Positions 34,062 through 46,612 of a DNA stretch of 64,000 nucleotides are shown here, piece by piece. Each line of letters opens with the position of its first letter. Position 1 is the first letter of the stretch. The DNA is taken from NCBI GenBank assembly GCA_021399445.1, contig JAJTUQ010000002.1, positions 1,550,001 through 1,614,000 of the forward strand. Reading direction: 5' to 3'. Under the pieces are notes generated by a model. That model was not told the origin of the DNA. It worked only from the letters and a program-made list of their open reading frames with translations, and ran no database searches. The stretch comes from Xylogone sp. PMI_703. Its lineage: Eukaryota; Ascomycota; Leotiomycetes. The translations under genes and the position numbers were made by a program.

Positions 34062-35941
34062 CGTGTTTATATGGTATTGTATTGTATGGTATGGTGTTGT
34101 ATTATTAAGTGTAAATATCCCGAGGTTGGGCTGGTTGAGTTGATGGCCTTCTATAAAAATCTATTTTGTTTTAGGCCTTCACGCGTTGGTTCTTCTCCTG
34201 CTGCTGCTGCTTCTTCTTAAGCCATATGCCTCCAGAGCGAGTGCGACGGGTATTCTATGCTTGGTATGCGAACTGATTGATTTGAGGTCGAGAGAGCAAA
34301 AAGAGCGAGCTGGATAAGAGGGCCTAGGATCTACCTGGAAAGAAGTGAAAATGAATCTCGAAACCTCGAAAGGTCGTCTACTGTCGAAGCAGATGATGCA
34401 AAGGACTAGACACAGAGAGATGTAGATAGAGAGTGAGAGAGATGGTATTTTTCAACGATCGACTGCAGCCAAACAAGGAGCTGATAATGAGCTGAAAGAG
34501 AAGGAGGAACTCCTCTCTTTCAGGATAAAAGATGCAACAATAACGCAAAAACAAAACAGAGCAAGACGCAGGAGACGATGCAAAAAATGAGTGTGTTCTG
34601 GAAGATACCCGCCAGGAGAGAGGTCGTTGGCAGCAGGAGCAGCCACGAAGAGACCAAGAGCGAGAGAGATCGCCCTCCCCTTGAAGAGCAGGGCCCCAGG
34701 GTCCAGAAGGGCTAGGGAGGCTGCGTGCCGGGATGGCTCCTGGCCGCGACTCCACTCGAAACACTCCATGTCCACCGGTCAACAGTCAAGCCCCACGGTA
34801 CCTGCGCCCCTAGCCACCGCGGCTGCTTAGGCAGGGCCCAGAACGCACATCCATTGGTCAAACCCCAGAGCTGGCCGCGCGCCGAGACCGCTACCCAGAT
34901 TCAGCCACTGAAACTTAAAACAGACGCGAACACGGCCTGAAACCCTCGAGAAAGCGCTGGCTCACTGGATACGACGCTCTCGTGGGTTGGGCTCTTTCCT
35001 CTGGGCTCTCGCCAGCCAGTGGATTGGAATGCAGAGAGATCTCCTGGTGTCGCAGTATCGCGCACTCTGCACCTCTTGCCACAGGCACCACAAATACCGT
35101 ACGTGTCATCCTGTCGCTGTTGATGTACTGCCGCTGGCTCGTGTTTTTCGCCTACTGTACGGTACTCTGTACGGCAGATGATGAGGATAGCTCGATGGTA
35201 CGGTACGCCGTCCGTGGCAGCAGAGGATAATTACCGGTACGAGGTCCGCCAGCGCGAAATGGCCCAGCACCGCCCCGTGTGGCATTTCTCGTACGTATCA
35301 TTCAGATGAGCATGCCCCACTCCGACTCCAGCGCGTCAATAAGTCAATCTCCCTACCATTGTCCCGTACAGAGTACCTTCCTCATGCTTGCGAAAGTCTT
35401 ATACGATACAAGACTCTTTTGGTGCGAATGCTGGACCACAGCGCAGTCAAAGGTGCTGGGCCAGATCGTCTCAAGCTGGGAATGGCCTCATCTACTTCCT
35501 GTTCTCACCCTGTGCCTCGTATCTTCCACGCGTCCAGGTATTAGTTAGCCAGTGGAATATTGTGATAGCACCGTAAGCGTTCATTAACATGATATGTTGG
35601 ATTGCTCGCCACGCATATATAATAAAATACTTTATGCTAGGAACTTAGCATTCTCCTTACCTTTCACCTGCCCAAAGATTAAGCAATATGTATACAGTAG
35701 AGAAGATAGCATATCACAGCATTAGAATGTTATTGATATTAAATCTGCTCGTAGATCCTACAAGTCTAGCAAGGATGCGATAGATAATAGCTATGCACGA
35801 CCTTAATCCTTGTCTCATAACGCCGACATTATCATAACATTTCCCTTCTTATTGAATGCACCCCGCATAAATTGACATAACCGAATGGAAACAGAAAGCC
35901 TTTTCAAGCATAAAGTAGCAGCGCTGTGCTACAGATGAACT
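34062..35941. other. 1.9-kb intergenic region
   Basis: Lies between the FLC-like gene start and the RecQ helicase 3' end. A CT/GA-skewed section (34370-34700) follows the FLC-like promoter. A dense GTAC-palindrome cluster lies at 35095-35375, with exact GTACNGTAC at 35157 and 35198. The last 350 bp are AT-rich. No gene seen. Confidence 0.55.
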
Positions 35942-38900
35942 CTATACCGGCATCATCCCAATGCCACTACCGGAAGCTCCAGACCCCTTGGAACCCGATC
36001 CTTTGGGTTTGGCTGCATATTTCGCAAAAGCATTTCCAGGTCGTGAGCTGTTATTACCACTTGACTTCTTACTGCCAAAAGAAGTTCTCTTTTTCGTAAC
36101 GCCGCCAGAACTGGTTCGCCGGTTGCTGGAATTCGCACCAGATGCAGATCCAGTACTTCTTCGTCCTCCGCCGCTTTTCCTGAAACCACTGCGGCCCTTC
36201 CCCTTCCAGTTATTCCTGCCCACGGCTGCCACCTTTGGAGTGGTCGAGCGTCCAGGTTTAGTGCCCCGCTCAGTCGTCATACTCCGACCAAACGCACCTT
36301 CACTTTCCCTGTGGCTAGGTCGGTCAAAGTAGCTGGACGGGACCTCACCATCGTCAAGATTTATGTCTTCATCGAATTCCAGGTCACCATCGTCGATAAA
36401 CGAATCTGAACCGTACTCCCCGTAATCTTCCCCATCACTAACCAGATCAATCACATTCTGGTGATTAGGATCGATATCTCTATCATCTTCGTTCATTCCC
36501 ATAGCAACATCATAATTTGTATGGTATTCCTCGATGAGTTTGAGGAATTTACTTCCGTAGCGCCGAACCTTCTCTCGATCGATTCCTGGAATCTCACTCA
36601 TGGCCTCGAGAGTTGAAGTCCAGTTAATAGCCATCTCTCTGTAGTCACGTGTCGTGAATAAAGGCCTCCTGATATCTTGCTTAATTTGGATATCTCGCTC
36701 AATATCTCTAGCTGCATCAACAAATTGATGCACCATAACTTGGTGTAGCTCAGGGAGAGCTTGCATAGAATCTGCCGTAATAGGGGGTCCAAGGCGAGAA
36801 GGTTGTTGGCGTTGTCTTGAAAAGCTGGAAGAATCTCGGACAGGTTCAAATCCATCATCAGATTCGACATCATCGTCAAAGGTTTCCTGAAACCGGCCTT
36901 TGTTTGCATCGTTTCTCTTTCTTGGAGCGGGTTGGATAGGCGAAGTGAGCATTGTAGACGGGTACGGAGAATGTCGACTGACAGCGGCAGCAACTCCGGT
37001 GCCAGATTTGCTGCTGGACTGTGCAGCTTTCTTGCTTTTATTCTTTTTCGGGGCCGGGGAAGCTGAAACGAGCTCGTGAAGTCGAAGTGGTCGTCGACCT
37101 GAGAGGAAATCTCTATAGTTGGACCCCAACTAAGTTTATTAGATTAACCCCCTAAAGATGATTGAATAACGTACCTTGATGTATTTTGTGGGGAAGCGCC
37201 CTTCCATAAGATTATCCTCAGTCAAGGCATTCTCAGCCACTAAACGGTGAAATATGCGCTCAACCTGACCTCGATTTAAGTCTTTAGCAGCCCCATACCC
37301 ACTCAACTGATCATGTCCGAGGTCCCTGATTTTCTTTTCGTCGGTTTTCCCAAGTAAGATCTTGACACAATGAAGCATTGTAACGTTCTCGCTTTGGACT
37401 TCTTTGACAACATCTATGCCAGCTCGAGCATAGTTAGTGTAGTCAACAGCTACTCTAACACTATCGGAAGCGCAATTGTCACACGTATGATTACACTGCT
37501 CCTTAGTGAATCTTTCATTGAAGTATCCAAGAATCTCCACTCTTCTGCAATCAATTTGATTCCAGCAGTACTGAATCATCCGGTTGAGCATTTCTCGTTG
37601 CCGAGCCTTTTGTGATGGACTCCCCTCACTGTCGTTGATAAAACGCTGGAGCATTGCTGTATCGCCATATCCATAATAGAGATAGCAAGCAGATGGTCTT
37701 CCATCCCGACCTGCTCGCCCCGTTTCCTGATAATAGCCTTCAAGGCTTTTAGGAACCGTGTGGTGGATAACAAATCGTACATCAGGTTTGTCAATTCCCA
37801 TGCCAAAAGCAATAGTCGCGACAATGACTTTCCACTGACCGCTCTGCCACTTCTTTTGTACAGTTGCCTTCTCAGGGGCAGACATAGAAGCATGATAGTG
37901 GTGAGCATCGATGTTATACTGCTCTTTCAACTGTTGTGCTAGCTCTTCACAGCCTTTCCGCGATAATGTATAGATGATACCAGTTTGTCCCCTGTATTTA
38001 TCCAAGATCAAATTCGCAATACTTTTGAGGACTTCCTTACTTGAACCGATTTCTTTCTTCGACCGGACCTCATAATATATATTTGGTCTATTGAAACTTT
38101 GTGTAAATATGCTCGCTGTCTTCGCCATGTTGAGATTGCCAAGGACATCCATCTGGACATTTTTAGTTGCAGTAGCTGTTAATGCCATTTTCGGGACTCC
38201 TGTAAACTGCCGTAATACTTCTCCAAGAGCAACATAGTCAGGACGAAAATCGTGTCCCCACTGACTAACACAATGCGCCTCATCTATGACGATACGGGCG
38301 AGTTTTCTCTTCTCATGCAAACTCGACATGATCTTCTGGATAGCCGTGCTCTTATTGAGCATTTCAGGAGTTACATAGAGTAGTTCTATAAATTGCTCTG
38401 GGTGAGACTCTTTGAGCTTTGCCATCACCTCTTTCCGAACACTGGCGTCTACTTCTCCATTCAAAAACGCTGCATGAATTCGCAGTTTTGAGAGGTGCTC
38501 GACTTGATCGGTCATAAGACTCAACAAGGGTGAGATGACAATGGTAACGCCTTTTGTAACTCCAGACTGCACAACTGCAGGCAGTTGATAGCAAAGCGAT
38601 TTGCCACCTCCTGTAGGCATAAGCACAAAAGTGTCTTTCCCTCCTAGTGTGGCATTTATGGCATCGAGTTGGTTATGACGAAATCCGCGAAGTTTAAATC
38701 GATCTTTAAGTGCCTTCATTACATCATCAGACCAGCGATGTTTAACCATATCAGCATGTCGTGGGTCCATTGTAGTATACATGGTCTTTCCTGCGGTAGA
38801 CCTGGACCGTTGAGAGGGTTCAGGCATATTCCCTGAAACCTCAGCTAACACACTTCTATTAGATCTAGGAGTGGCTGGTTTTGTAAAGGAATGCTGCCGT

Positions 38901-41316
38901 TCGACTTGCTGAGCTACCTCAAGTATATCATCGTCGTCATCCAAATCTCCATACGTGTTGTCCTCAAACTCATCGTCATCTTTGTCTGGAATTTCCGCCA
39001 CGTCATTAGCATCATCATCGGGGGGGATATCATCGAAGATAGTATCATCAAACTCGTCAAATTCTTCATGATGGAAATGCCGGTGTCTTGACGGCGAGGC
39101 GCGTATAATTTCGCCCTCATACTGTCGTTTGCGGGAAGAGGGCCGCTCCGTATGCGAGATCTGCCGAGTCGGAGATATAACGGATCGATTTACAGAGGCG
39201 ACTGAAGATTCAGGCCACCTTTCAGATTGTAAATGCTCATGTAGACCCTGATTTGAGGCTTCCGTAGGAGGGTAACGAGACGAAGGAATTTGGGTCTGGG
39301 GAATAACTGGAGCGCTGGTGATGCTTGATGCAGGAATCGTACCAAAACCTGCTTGTTTTACAGTAGAGGGAGTACTCATTGGAATATCCATGCTGGACGA
39401 TGGTCCAGTACCAAAACCATCCTCGACAGCGCCAGATGCATGCAAAAGTTTTGCAATATCCTTCTCAAGTTCCCATATTAGCTGAGTGACGGCAACATTT
39501 TGTTCCTCTTCTGAATCCGCATCAGCTCCCATAGCATGCAGCTCTGCCGTCTTCCGCGTAAGCTCCATCTTCTCCGCTGTCTTGTGCTTGTGTATTTCTA
39601 GATTATGTTTCAAAGCAGCATAAGCTTTTGACTTTTCAAGCAATGTGGTGCGTTCCTCCTTGAGTTTCGTTGGCACATTTTCATTTCGGTCAAGATATGG
39701 CATGGATTGGACAGAATTTCTGGCCAAAAGGTTCTCTGTATGCTCCACATATGGCTCGATCAAACCAGGATTTCTCAGGAGCAATTTTGCCAGCTTTTTA
39801 TCATCAAGTGGGAGAGAGGTAGAAGATGACTGTTGACTTGAATGTTGGGATAGTTTATGCCTGGGAGTCTTGGATATCCTGGTAGGCGAATCTCGATGAA
39901 ATGGCGATGGTTCATTTTCCTGCCTGAGTATAGGCTTTTTGGGTCTTGATGGGGACGGAGTGGCTCTCATATTTACTGAGATCTCAACATTTGCCATATT
40001 GTCTTCAAACTCCGGAATCTCATTCCAACGAATCCTGGTCTTTCCCGACTTTTTGGGAGATATGTCTTCCGCATTGTCCGAGACGATTAAGTCGTCTTCG
40101 TCATCATCCGAATCCTTGATTATCCTCTGCTTGCGAGACTTACGAGGGGTCCTAGAGATCCTCATGGGCGAGCTTCTCACCATATTGCTTGGGTCGCCAT
40201 ACCCATTGTCTATAGCAATGGACGGCGTTTCGGTAGTAGCAACGTGCAAGGTTTTGTGCCTTTGGGAGCTACTTAATGTTTCCCCTCCTGAAGGGCCACG
40301 GCTGACACATTTCCTAGTCCTAGTTTCCAGCGTTCTAATGGTCTCGGTGATTTTAAATTCTTCGTCCGATTCGCTATCTGCCTTTTTGGGCTCTGTCCGT
40401 TTCCTGGATCGTTTAGGGGAGCTCCTGGAACGCTGTGAAGATACAGCATCGATGCTATCTATATCTTCGAACTCCAGCGAAGCAGATCTTACGACCCCCT
40501 CTTCCAATTGCTGGTTATTATCTGTGACGAGCTGATTGACTGGTGATCCTCTGGAAATATCATCGCTCTTTCTCTTCCTCGACCTTCGTGAAAATGGCGT
40601 AGTCCGCGATGGCAGAATTTCCTGGGATGCCCGAGGGTTCCTGGGTAGGGTTTCTGCACTACTTGATTGTAAATTGGATTCTCCATGTTCGTCATCCCCA
40701 GTTAAGTCAACCGATTCTACATTGTCAAACTTGATTGGTGTAGCAGGAAGCTCAGATTTGGGGGTTTTCGATGTAGGGAGAGCTTTCCAAAGAATTGCCG
40801 ACAATTGTGCGTTAGTTGGTTTGACAGATGGTGTGGTAGCTAGAGACAGTCAGAAAATTATGATAGCGACTAAAATGGGTTAAGGTTAAGCCAACCATTA
40901 GCCTTGAGAAAGGTCACGTATTCTTGATTGAGGGATGAAGAAACTTTCGATACCGGAGTCGCTAGTTCATGCTGGATTGTTATGTCCTGCTTTCTCGATT
41001 GTGATGACAACATCAATTTGTCTTTGGAGCTATTAGAGGGTTGCTTGAAAGGCTGGTCCTTCCGATTAACACTATCTGCCTTCCTTGGACTCCCGGATCC
41101 CTCCTGTACCTCTACCGCTGGCGTATTTCGGGGTTTTCGAGGAGAGCCGACCCTGGCGACCCTGGTCTGATCTATGCTTCCTGTCGCCACACTTGTTTGT
41201 GTATTTTCAGCCGGTGTTATCTGAATTGCTGAAGGATCAGCAGAAGCGGTCGCCGGCGTGCTTGCCTTGTTCGTCAATAACCAACGGATATGGATGTCTA
41301 GATTATGACGAGTCAT
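35942..41316 (-). CDS. sgs1: RecQ family DNA helicase (Sgs1/BLM, QDE-3 type)
   Basis: Predicted 1757 aa; 3'-5' helicase that resolves recombination and replication intermediates. The Neurospora orthologue QDE-3 is also needed for quelling. Exons: 41316-40896, 40839-37175, 37129-35942 (introns 56 and 45 nt). The N-terminus MTRHNLDIHIRWLL is typical of the filamentous-fungal orthologues. Then come about 700 charged, Ser-rich residues with acidic stretches. Helicase core from about residue 850: Walker A TGGGKSLC (about 880), DEAHCVSQWGHDFRPDY (about 994), QETGRAGRDG. RQC with zinc cysteines (CRRVEILG, CNHTCDNC) is near 1250, winged helix after it. HRDC at about 1480-1555 (LHQVMVHQF...IPGIDREKVRRYGSKFL). 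The C-terminus is Gly/Ser/Lys-rich. The donor of intron 1 (GTTGGC) is weak but the only one that fits. Confidence 0.96.
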
Positions 41317-41451
41317 GAGGACCTGCTGTCATTGCCTTCTCAGATAGACCCATTGATGGGTGCGAACGAGGTCGGTGAGGATTGCGGTGGTTCAACGATT
41401 TGATAATGGTCTTCCAGACCATTTCGACCTTGGCGTTGACCTCCACTCTAC

Positions 41452-41488
41452 CGCGTCGAGGTCGTGTAGCGAGGGGTCTTAAGCGCGT
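41452..41488 (-). promoter_or_regulatory. Two MBF-type ACGCG cores upstream of the RecQ helicase
   Basis: CGCGT on plus (ACGCG on minus) at 41452-41456 and 41484-41488, 140 and 172 bp upstream of the helicase ATG. They match the relaxed MBF core seen upstream of PCNA and dUTPase in this window. Significance is weaker than for PCNA because neither is a full ACGCGT. Confidence 0.4.
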
Positions 41489-43246
41489 CAACCCACGTCA
41501 TCACGTGCTATAATACCAGTCTTAAAGAAGCTACGTGTGAACGTTTAATAGAACACAGAACTATGATTGCCTTTGATAGATTTTAGAATGGAGTACGGCT
41601 TCGTAGTTGACGTATTGAAGGAAATGTAAAAATAGGGTTCAGCTATCAGAACAAAGATACCGCTAAGCACGTCACTAGTATCAACCTGTTGAGCCTGCGT
41701 ACGAGAAGAGTAGTATTTCAGATCAATGCATTCTTCATTTACTAATACATGAAAGCTTATGTTATAATGCGTACTTATGGTTACCCAAGATAAGAAAGCT
41801 TGAAGTGGTGGTGCGAACCCCTCTTATGCTATTGTGGTTTCGTTGAGATACTCGCACCTTATGTAACTTTACTTCACATCACGAGCATAAAGAGTCATAT
41901 AAATGCTAAAGATAGAACTGCAAAATCGCTCATCTAGGCGGAGCCAAATAGGTCAGATCTGCTCACTATTCTCCGGTGCTTCAAGATCTTGTCGTCTGGT
42001 GGTACTCAACACAATACCTGGTAAAGGTAATGAACCCAGTCTGTGATTCAAAATAGATGCTTATGCAATACCGACCTTCATGCATACCATACTGTGACAC
42101 CTCTGACAAATATAGAGATAGTAGTACAGCTTTGCTGGTGTTGACCAAAATCCCTGAGGTGTATATTATTGTGTCTCCAGTCACTGTCACATGGTACTGA
42201 TTATTCAGTCAGAACCAGTCGGTTTCCCCCTACTATGTACTGTGGTATGTATATTAGCACACCTCCAGCATTGGGTCAGCACAGCTAAGAGATTAGATGC
42301 TTGTCAGAAAAAACTTTTATGTAAGAAGCAGTCGATAAACTTGAAACCAATTCCAAGGCAAATTCCCAGGGGATCGAGATAACAGCTTGCCAAAATCCCA
42401 TCCCACTCAGAATATGGAGCACGATATTAACTTTATAGAAAGATTAGAATGAAGTCATCCGCGGAGAAACGTGAATCCAAGGGTTGCTTGTCTTCGATTT
42501 GATGTTTGTCGCTGCTTATCAGTGGATGTTGCGGAACTGTCCATATCGAGTTAGGTGTGTTTCCATTTTTGGAATGGTCTATAGATAAGCCGGACGATGC
42601 TTTGCCTACGGTCACCACCAGCTGAGCAGCCGTCTAGGAGATTGCTGGATATTATGGACGGCCTTGTTAAAATGCTTCATCTAGTTGTCAAGTATTGTAT
42701 GAATCTCAAAATATAAACCATTGCCCGCATCAGAGGTAGAATTTCTGGGATAGATATGTTGGCGAGCAATTGCAATTGCCGGTATCTGTAAGGCTCTCCT
42801 GAGTTTGAGCAGCTCCAGGTGCGTATTTCCAATAGAATCTCTACCCCGAGTCACGATCGCTCGAATTTTGATGCTCCTTATATCGTCCAAGTAAAGAGAC
42901 CATCCATTGCTGCTTCTCATCAAGTATCACAACTAGTCTATCTCATATTTCCTTGGAAAATGACATTAACACATTTCATTGCCTAGAAGGTGTTCCTCTA
43001 ACATGAGCTAGTTATACTCACATTTATATTCCCGCAAAGCGATCCAAAAGTAGAGCGGCAGCAGCCCTGCAGTTTTACTGAGGACGTCGAATAGCATCGG
43101 CCGAAAAGCAGATTCAAACATCTCCTTGGAGCTGCGGATTCGCCTTGTGTAATATATAGCTTATCAGACGCTGATTGCGTAGTGGCGCAAACCCCCATCT
43201 AAGCCTCCCGCTAGGTTATGCAAGATCTTTTCAAGGGAAGGCCTGC

Positions 43247-43334
43247 AGATAGTCCGCGGATTTGCTAATTGCTCTGTAAGGATTGATAGAAGGATTGACC
43301 TCCGGAGATAGTTCAACCTGGACTTCCGTTATCT
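43247..43334 (+). promoter_or_regulatory. GATA-factor and NirA-like sites upstream of the nitrate transporter
   Basis: Four HGATAR sites (AreA/NIT2 type) in 88 bp: AGATAG 43247, TGATAG 43284, AGATAG 43306 and, inverted, TTATCT 43329. Two palindromes sit next to them: TCCGCGGA at 43253-43260 and CTCCGGAG at 43300-43307; both resemble the NirA/NIT4 site CTCCGHGG. They lie 155-245 bp upstream of the ATG, and a TATA-like TTATAAG is near 43349. The arrangement suggests nitrogen-repressed, nitrate-induced expression. Confidence 0.55.
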
Positions 43335-43489
43335 GAAGTCGACAAACCTTATAAGAACTCGCTAGTAGTCAATCCACTCATCTAAATTACCAGCAATCAG
43401 TAACACAACTACGTGCCTTCAATACTACTCTGCCCAAAAGGGGTAATAGTGAAGGACCTCAAAAGACAAACGACATCTCGCTGGCAGCA

Positions 43490-45217
43490 ATGGGATTCAG
43501 ATTGGCTCAGCTCTGGCAGGCGCCAGATATCAATCCAGTGAACGGCAAGGCTCGTTCAATTCCGGTTCTCAACCCTATCAACCAATATGGAAGAGTTTTC
43601 TTCTTCTCCTGGTGGGGTTTCATGATTGCATTTTGGTCATGGTAAGTTTCCAAATACTGATGAAGACCTATAGTCTGGAACACCATGCTGATGTATGATA
43701 GGTATGCATTTCCACCACTGGTAAGAGATGCTATCGCTATCAGTTAAAAAGAATAAATACCTAACTGTTACCCAGTTGACTCTCACAATCAAGAAGGATC
43801 TTCACCTGAGTCAAAATGAGGTTGCAAATTCCAATATCATTGCGCTTGTTGGCACGTGAGTAATTAAAATTGCCGAATTATCTCATAGCAGAAATTAACC
43901 TACTCCTTCAGTCTCCTCGTTCGCGTTGTTGCCGGGCCGGCATGTGATAGATACGGAGCGAGAGTAACGTTTGCGGCATGCTTATTGTGCGGTGCTCTTC
44001 CAACGGCCCTCGCCGGGACTGTGACTAGCGCCACAGGCCTCATGGTCCTGAGATTCTTTATCGGCATCCTTGGAGGCTCATTCGTGCCATGCCAGGTGTG
44101 GTCCACTGGTTTCTTCGACAAGAATGTGGTGGGTACAGCAAATGCCCTCACCGGAGGATGGGGCAACACAGGCGGTGGCATTACGTACTTCGTCATGCCC
44201 GCGATTGTAGATTCCCTTGTCAGCCGGCAGCACTTGACCCCTCACGTGGCCTGGAGAGTATCGTTTATTGTGCCATTCATTTTGATCACTGTAACTGCTA
44301 TCTTCATGCTTATTCTATGCCCTGACACACCCCAGGGCAAGTGGTCTGAAAGACAACTTCACGCCCAGGAAAGCTTACAGATCCATGGAGTCAAGGTCGA
44401 CCTTGCTGATACCCTAGTAACGGAGAGGAGCGAGCCATCGACCACCAACGTCAGTACCACCAATGTCAGTACCGAAAAGCGAATTGAAGAGGAGGCCGAT
44501 ATTGCCAGAGCAAAGCATATTCCAAATGAACGTGAAGTGGAACTAACTGAGAGAGGCATGATTGATGCAGCTCAAGGTGAAGTCATTCAAAAACCAACAC
44601 TCAAAGAAGCGATGCGGGTAGTCTTCAGCCCGCAAACGTTGACTCTGGTGTCGTGCTATCTCTGCTCCTTTGGAGCGGAATTGGCGATTAACTCTTCTTT
44701 GGGAGCATATTATCTGAAGAACTTCCCTCAACTTGGACAAACAGGTACCGGACGCTGGGCGGCAATGTTTGGACTCCTCAATATCATTTCTCGTCCACTT
44801 GGCGGCATTTTTGCGGACATCATCTATAAAAAGACTGGCAGCATCTGGGGCAAGAAGATCTGGCTGCATAGCCTTGCAATAATCTGTGGTGCATTTCTAA
44901 TTGCCATCGGCTTGAAAGACAGCCACAGCAAAGCCACCATGTTCGGACTCGTGGCTGGAATGGCGTTCTTCCTTGAGGCGGGCAACGGTGCCAACTTTGC
45001 TTTGGTACCTCATGTCCATCCCTTTGCCAACGGAATTGTCTCAGGAGCCACAGGAGCATGTGGAAATTTGGGTGGTATTGTTTTTGCCATCATTTTCCGT
45101 TACCAAGGTGTCGATTACGGAAAGACGATGTGGGTCATCGGAGTTATCACCATAGCCATTAATGTTTGTGTTTCTTGGATACCACCTATCCCTAAGGGAC
45201 AGATCGGTGGGCGCTGA
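43490..45217 (+). CDS. nrtA: High-affinity nitrate transporter (NNP family MFS)
   Basis: Predicted 518 aa, 12 transmembrane helices; nitrate/proton symporter of the plasma membrane (CrnA/NrtA, NIT-10). Exons: 43490-43641, 43702-43720 (19 nt), 43776-43855, 43912-45217; introns 60, 55 and 56 nt, GT-AG. The family start [20 protein letters not shown] is present. Both nitrate signatures are seen: [12 protein letters not shown] in helix 5 and [14 protein letters not shown] in helix 11. The MFS loop motif is [10 protein letters not shown]. The large central cytosolic loop typical of fungal members spans about residues 235-315 and contains a small duplication ([11 protein letters not shown]). No nitrate or nitrite reductase gene lies within the window, unlike the clustered arrangement known from Aspergillus nidulans. 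Confidence 0.95.
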
Positions 45218-46612
45218 TCGGTTCATGATATTGCCCTTGTGCTGATTTAGCTTATGTATTATTGGCGTTTTATAAACAGGAAAATGGGATACCTTAGCGC
45301 GTTGGAAGTCATGGAAGTCAATGTTAACTACGGAATATATAGAAATAATATGATTGGGATCTTAACCTCTAATAATGATTCGATGCCGCGGAGAAAGACG
45401 TGTATTCCCCGGATTCTTGATGTCATGGAAAACTCATATATAAGGCACAAACTTATGTCTCATATAAGGCATCAGCACATTTTATGCCTGGAAATCAAGG
45501 CCATATTATGGCTCGAGAAAAGGGGCAGACAGGCGAAGGCAGGTTATCGGCCATAAAGCCACTTTCAGCCGCATCCTCAGCCTGCTGCAGCCAGTAGGTT
45601 TGAAGTCTCCAACGCAAATAATTGCCGTCAATCGGTTCATGGTCAGCCTTCCGTGGCTGACACGCCCCTCCGGACATAAATAGATGTGCCGTAACGGCTG
45701 ATGCTACCTGTTACTACACAGTAACGACATTCGAGCGTTTTCTGGCCAAGAAGACCTATCCGAGAACTCGCATTGTTGGAAAGCCCTGGCAATTCTTACG
45801 CGTATGGAAACGAGCAGTAAGCGGGAACGAGATTGCGAAATCTGCAGAGCACATCGCGCCCAGATACAGTACTGTACCGTAACTCTGGTACGGATATACA
45901 CAGGAAAAGCTTTTCTTTTCAGGACAGGATGACACGATCCATCCCGGTTATTCCAACACTCTTTGGGAACTGCTCCAAATTGTCCTGGAAAGGCACAAAG
46001 TTGAGCCGATCGAATTTAAGCTTACGCCTAGGGAGACAACAAAATCTGCAGATATTGGCTTGGGAGGCGATGCTCATTGGATGTTGGATCGAAGCGGACC
46101 CAGAATTCCAGGGACAACACTGCAGCTCTGCCTCGCACGTCTCACTGCCTCACTCAGCGTAGGCCCCGTTCGTGTGCGCGCATTCACCTCGGGTGCGCTA
46201 TTGCTCATTTCGTCTGAAGTCGCAGCGATTCTACTCGCGCATAGCCGACACCAATTTCCCGGCGGAGGAAAGAGGGCCTTCTCTGCGCATAGGGACCAGT
46301 CCGAGGGGACGATGAGGAAGCCACCGAACGACCATTATTGAGGGCCATTGGAGCATTGGAGCCCAGCACAGGGGCTCCCCGTGCCTAAATCTGGCATCAA
46401 ATTACGCCCACGGCTTGGTTAGCGCATCGCAAATAATGGCTTGCTCTTCAGCCTGTAATAAATACCTGCCCCGATCTGCGCCAAGTTGGTTTGCGGCTTT
46501 GCTTTCTTACCACACCTTCTCTTCGTCCTCGAAAAGATAAATATCTTCAGTATCTTCGATACTCCCACACTCATTTAGGAATCAGTTTTGCTGTTCTAGT
46601 CACTCTTTCAAG
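45218..46612. other. 1.4-kb intergenic region
   Basis: No gene recognised. Open frames near 45833-46341 are unsupported. A GTAC cluster with exact GTACTGTAC lies at 45869-45877. The last 150 bp, pyrimidine-rich, are the leader of the GPI-protein gene. Confidence 0.5.

Larger units (their letters stand above)
41317..43489. other. 2.2-kb intergenic region between divergent helicase and nitrate transporter genes
   Basis: No supported gene. A minus-strand open frame at 42681-42923 (80 codons) is the most protein-like but is isolated and unrecognised. The left end is the helicase promoter, the right 250 bp the nitrate transporter promoter. Most of 41500-42200 is AT-rich. Confidence 0.5.

Noticed and set aside
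42681..42923. 80-codon minus-strand frame with protein-like composition
   Set aside because: Isolated, no known family, no flanking exons; kept only as a remark in the intergenic entry.
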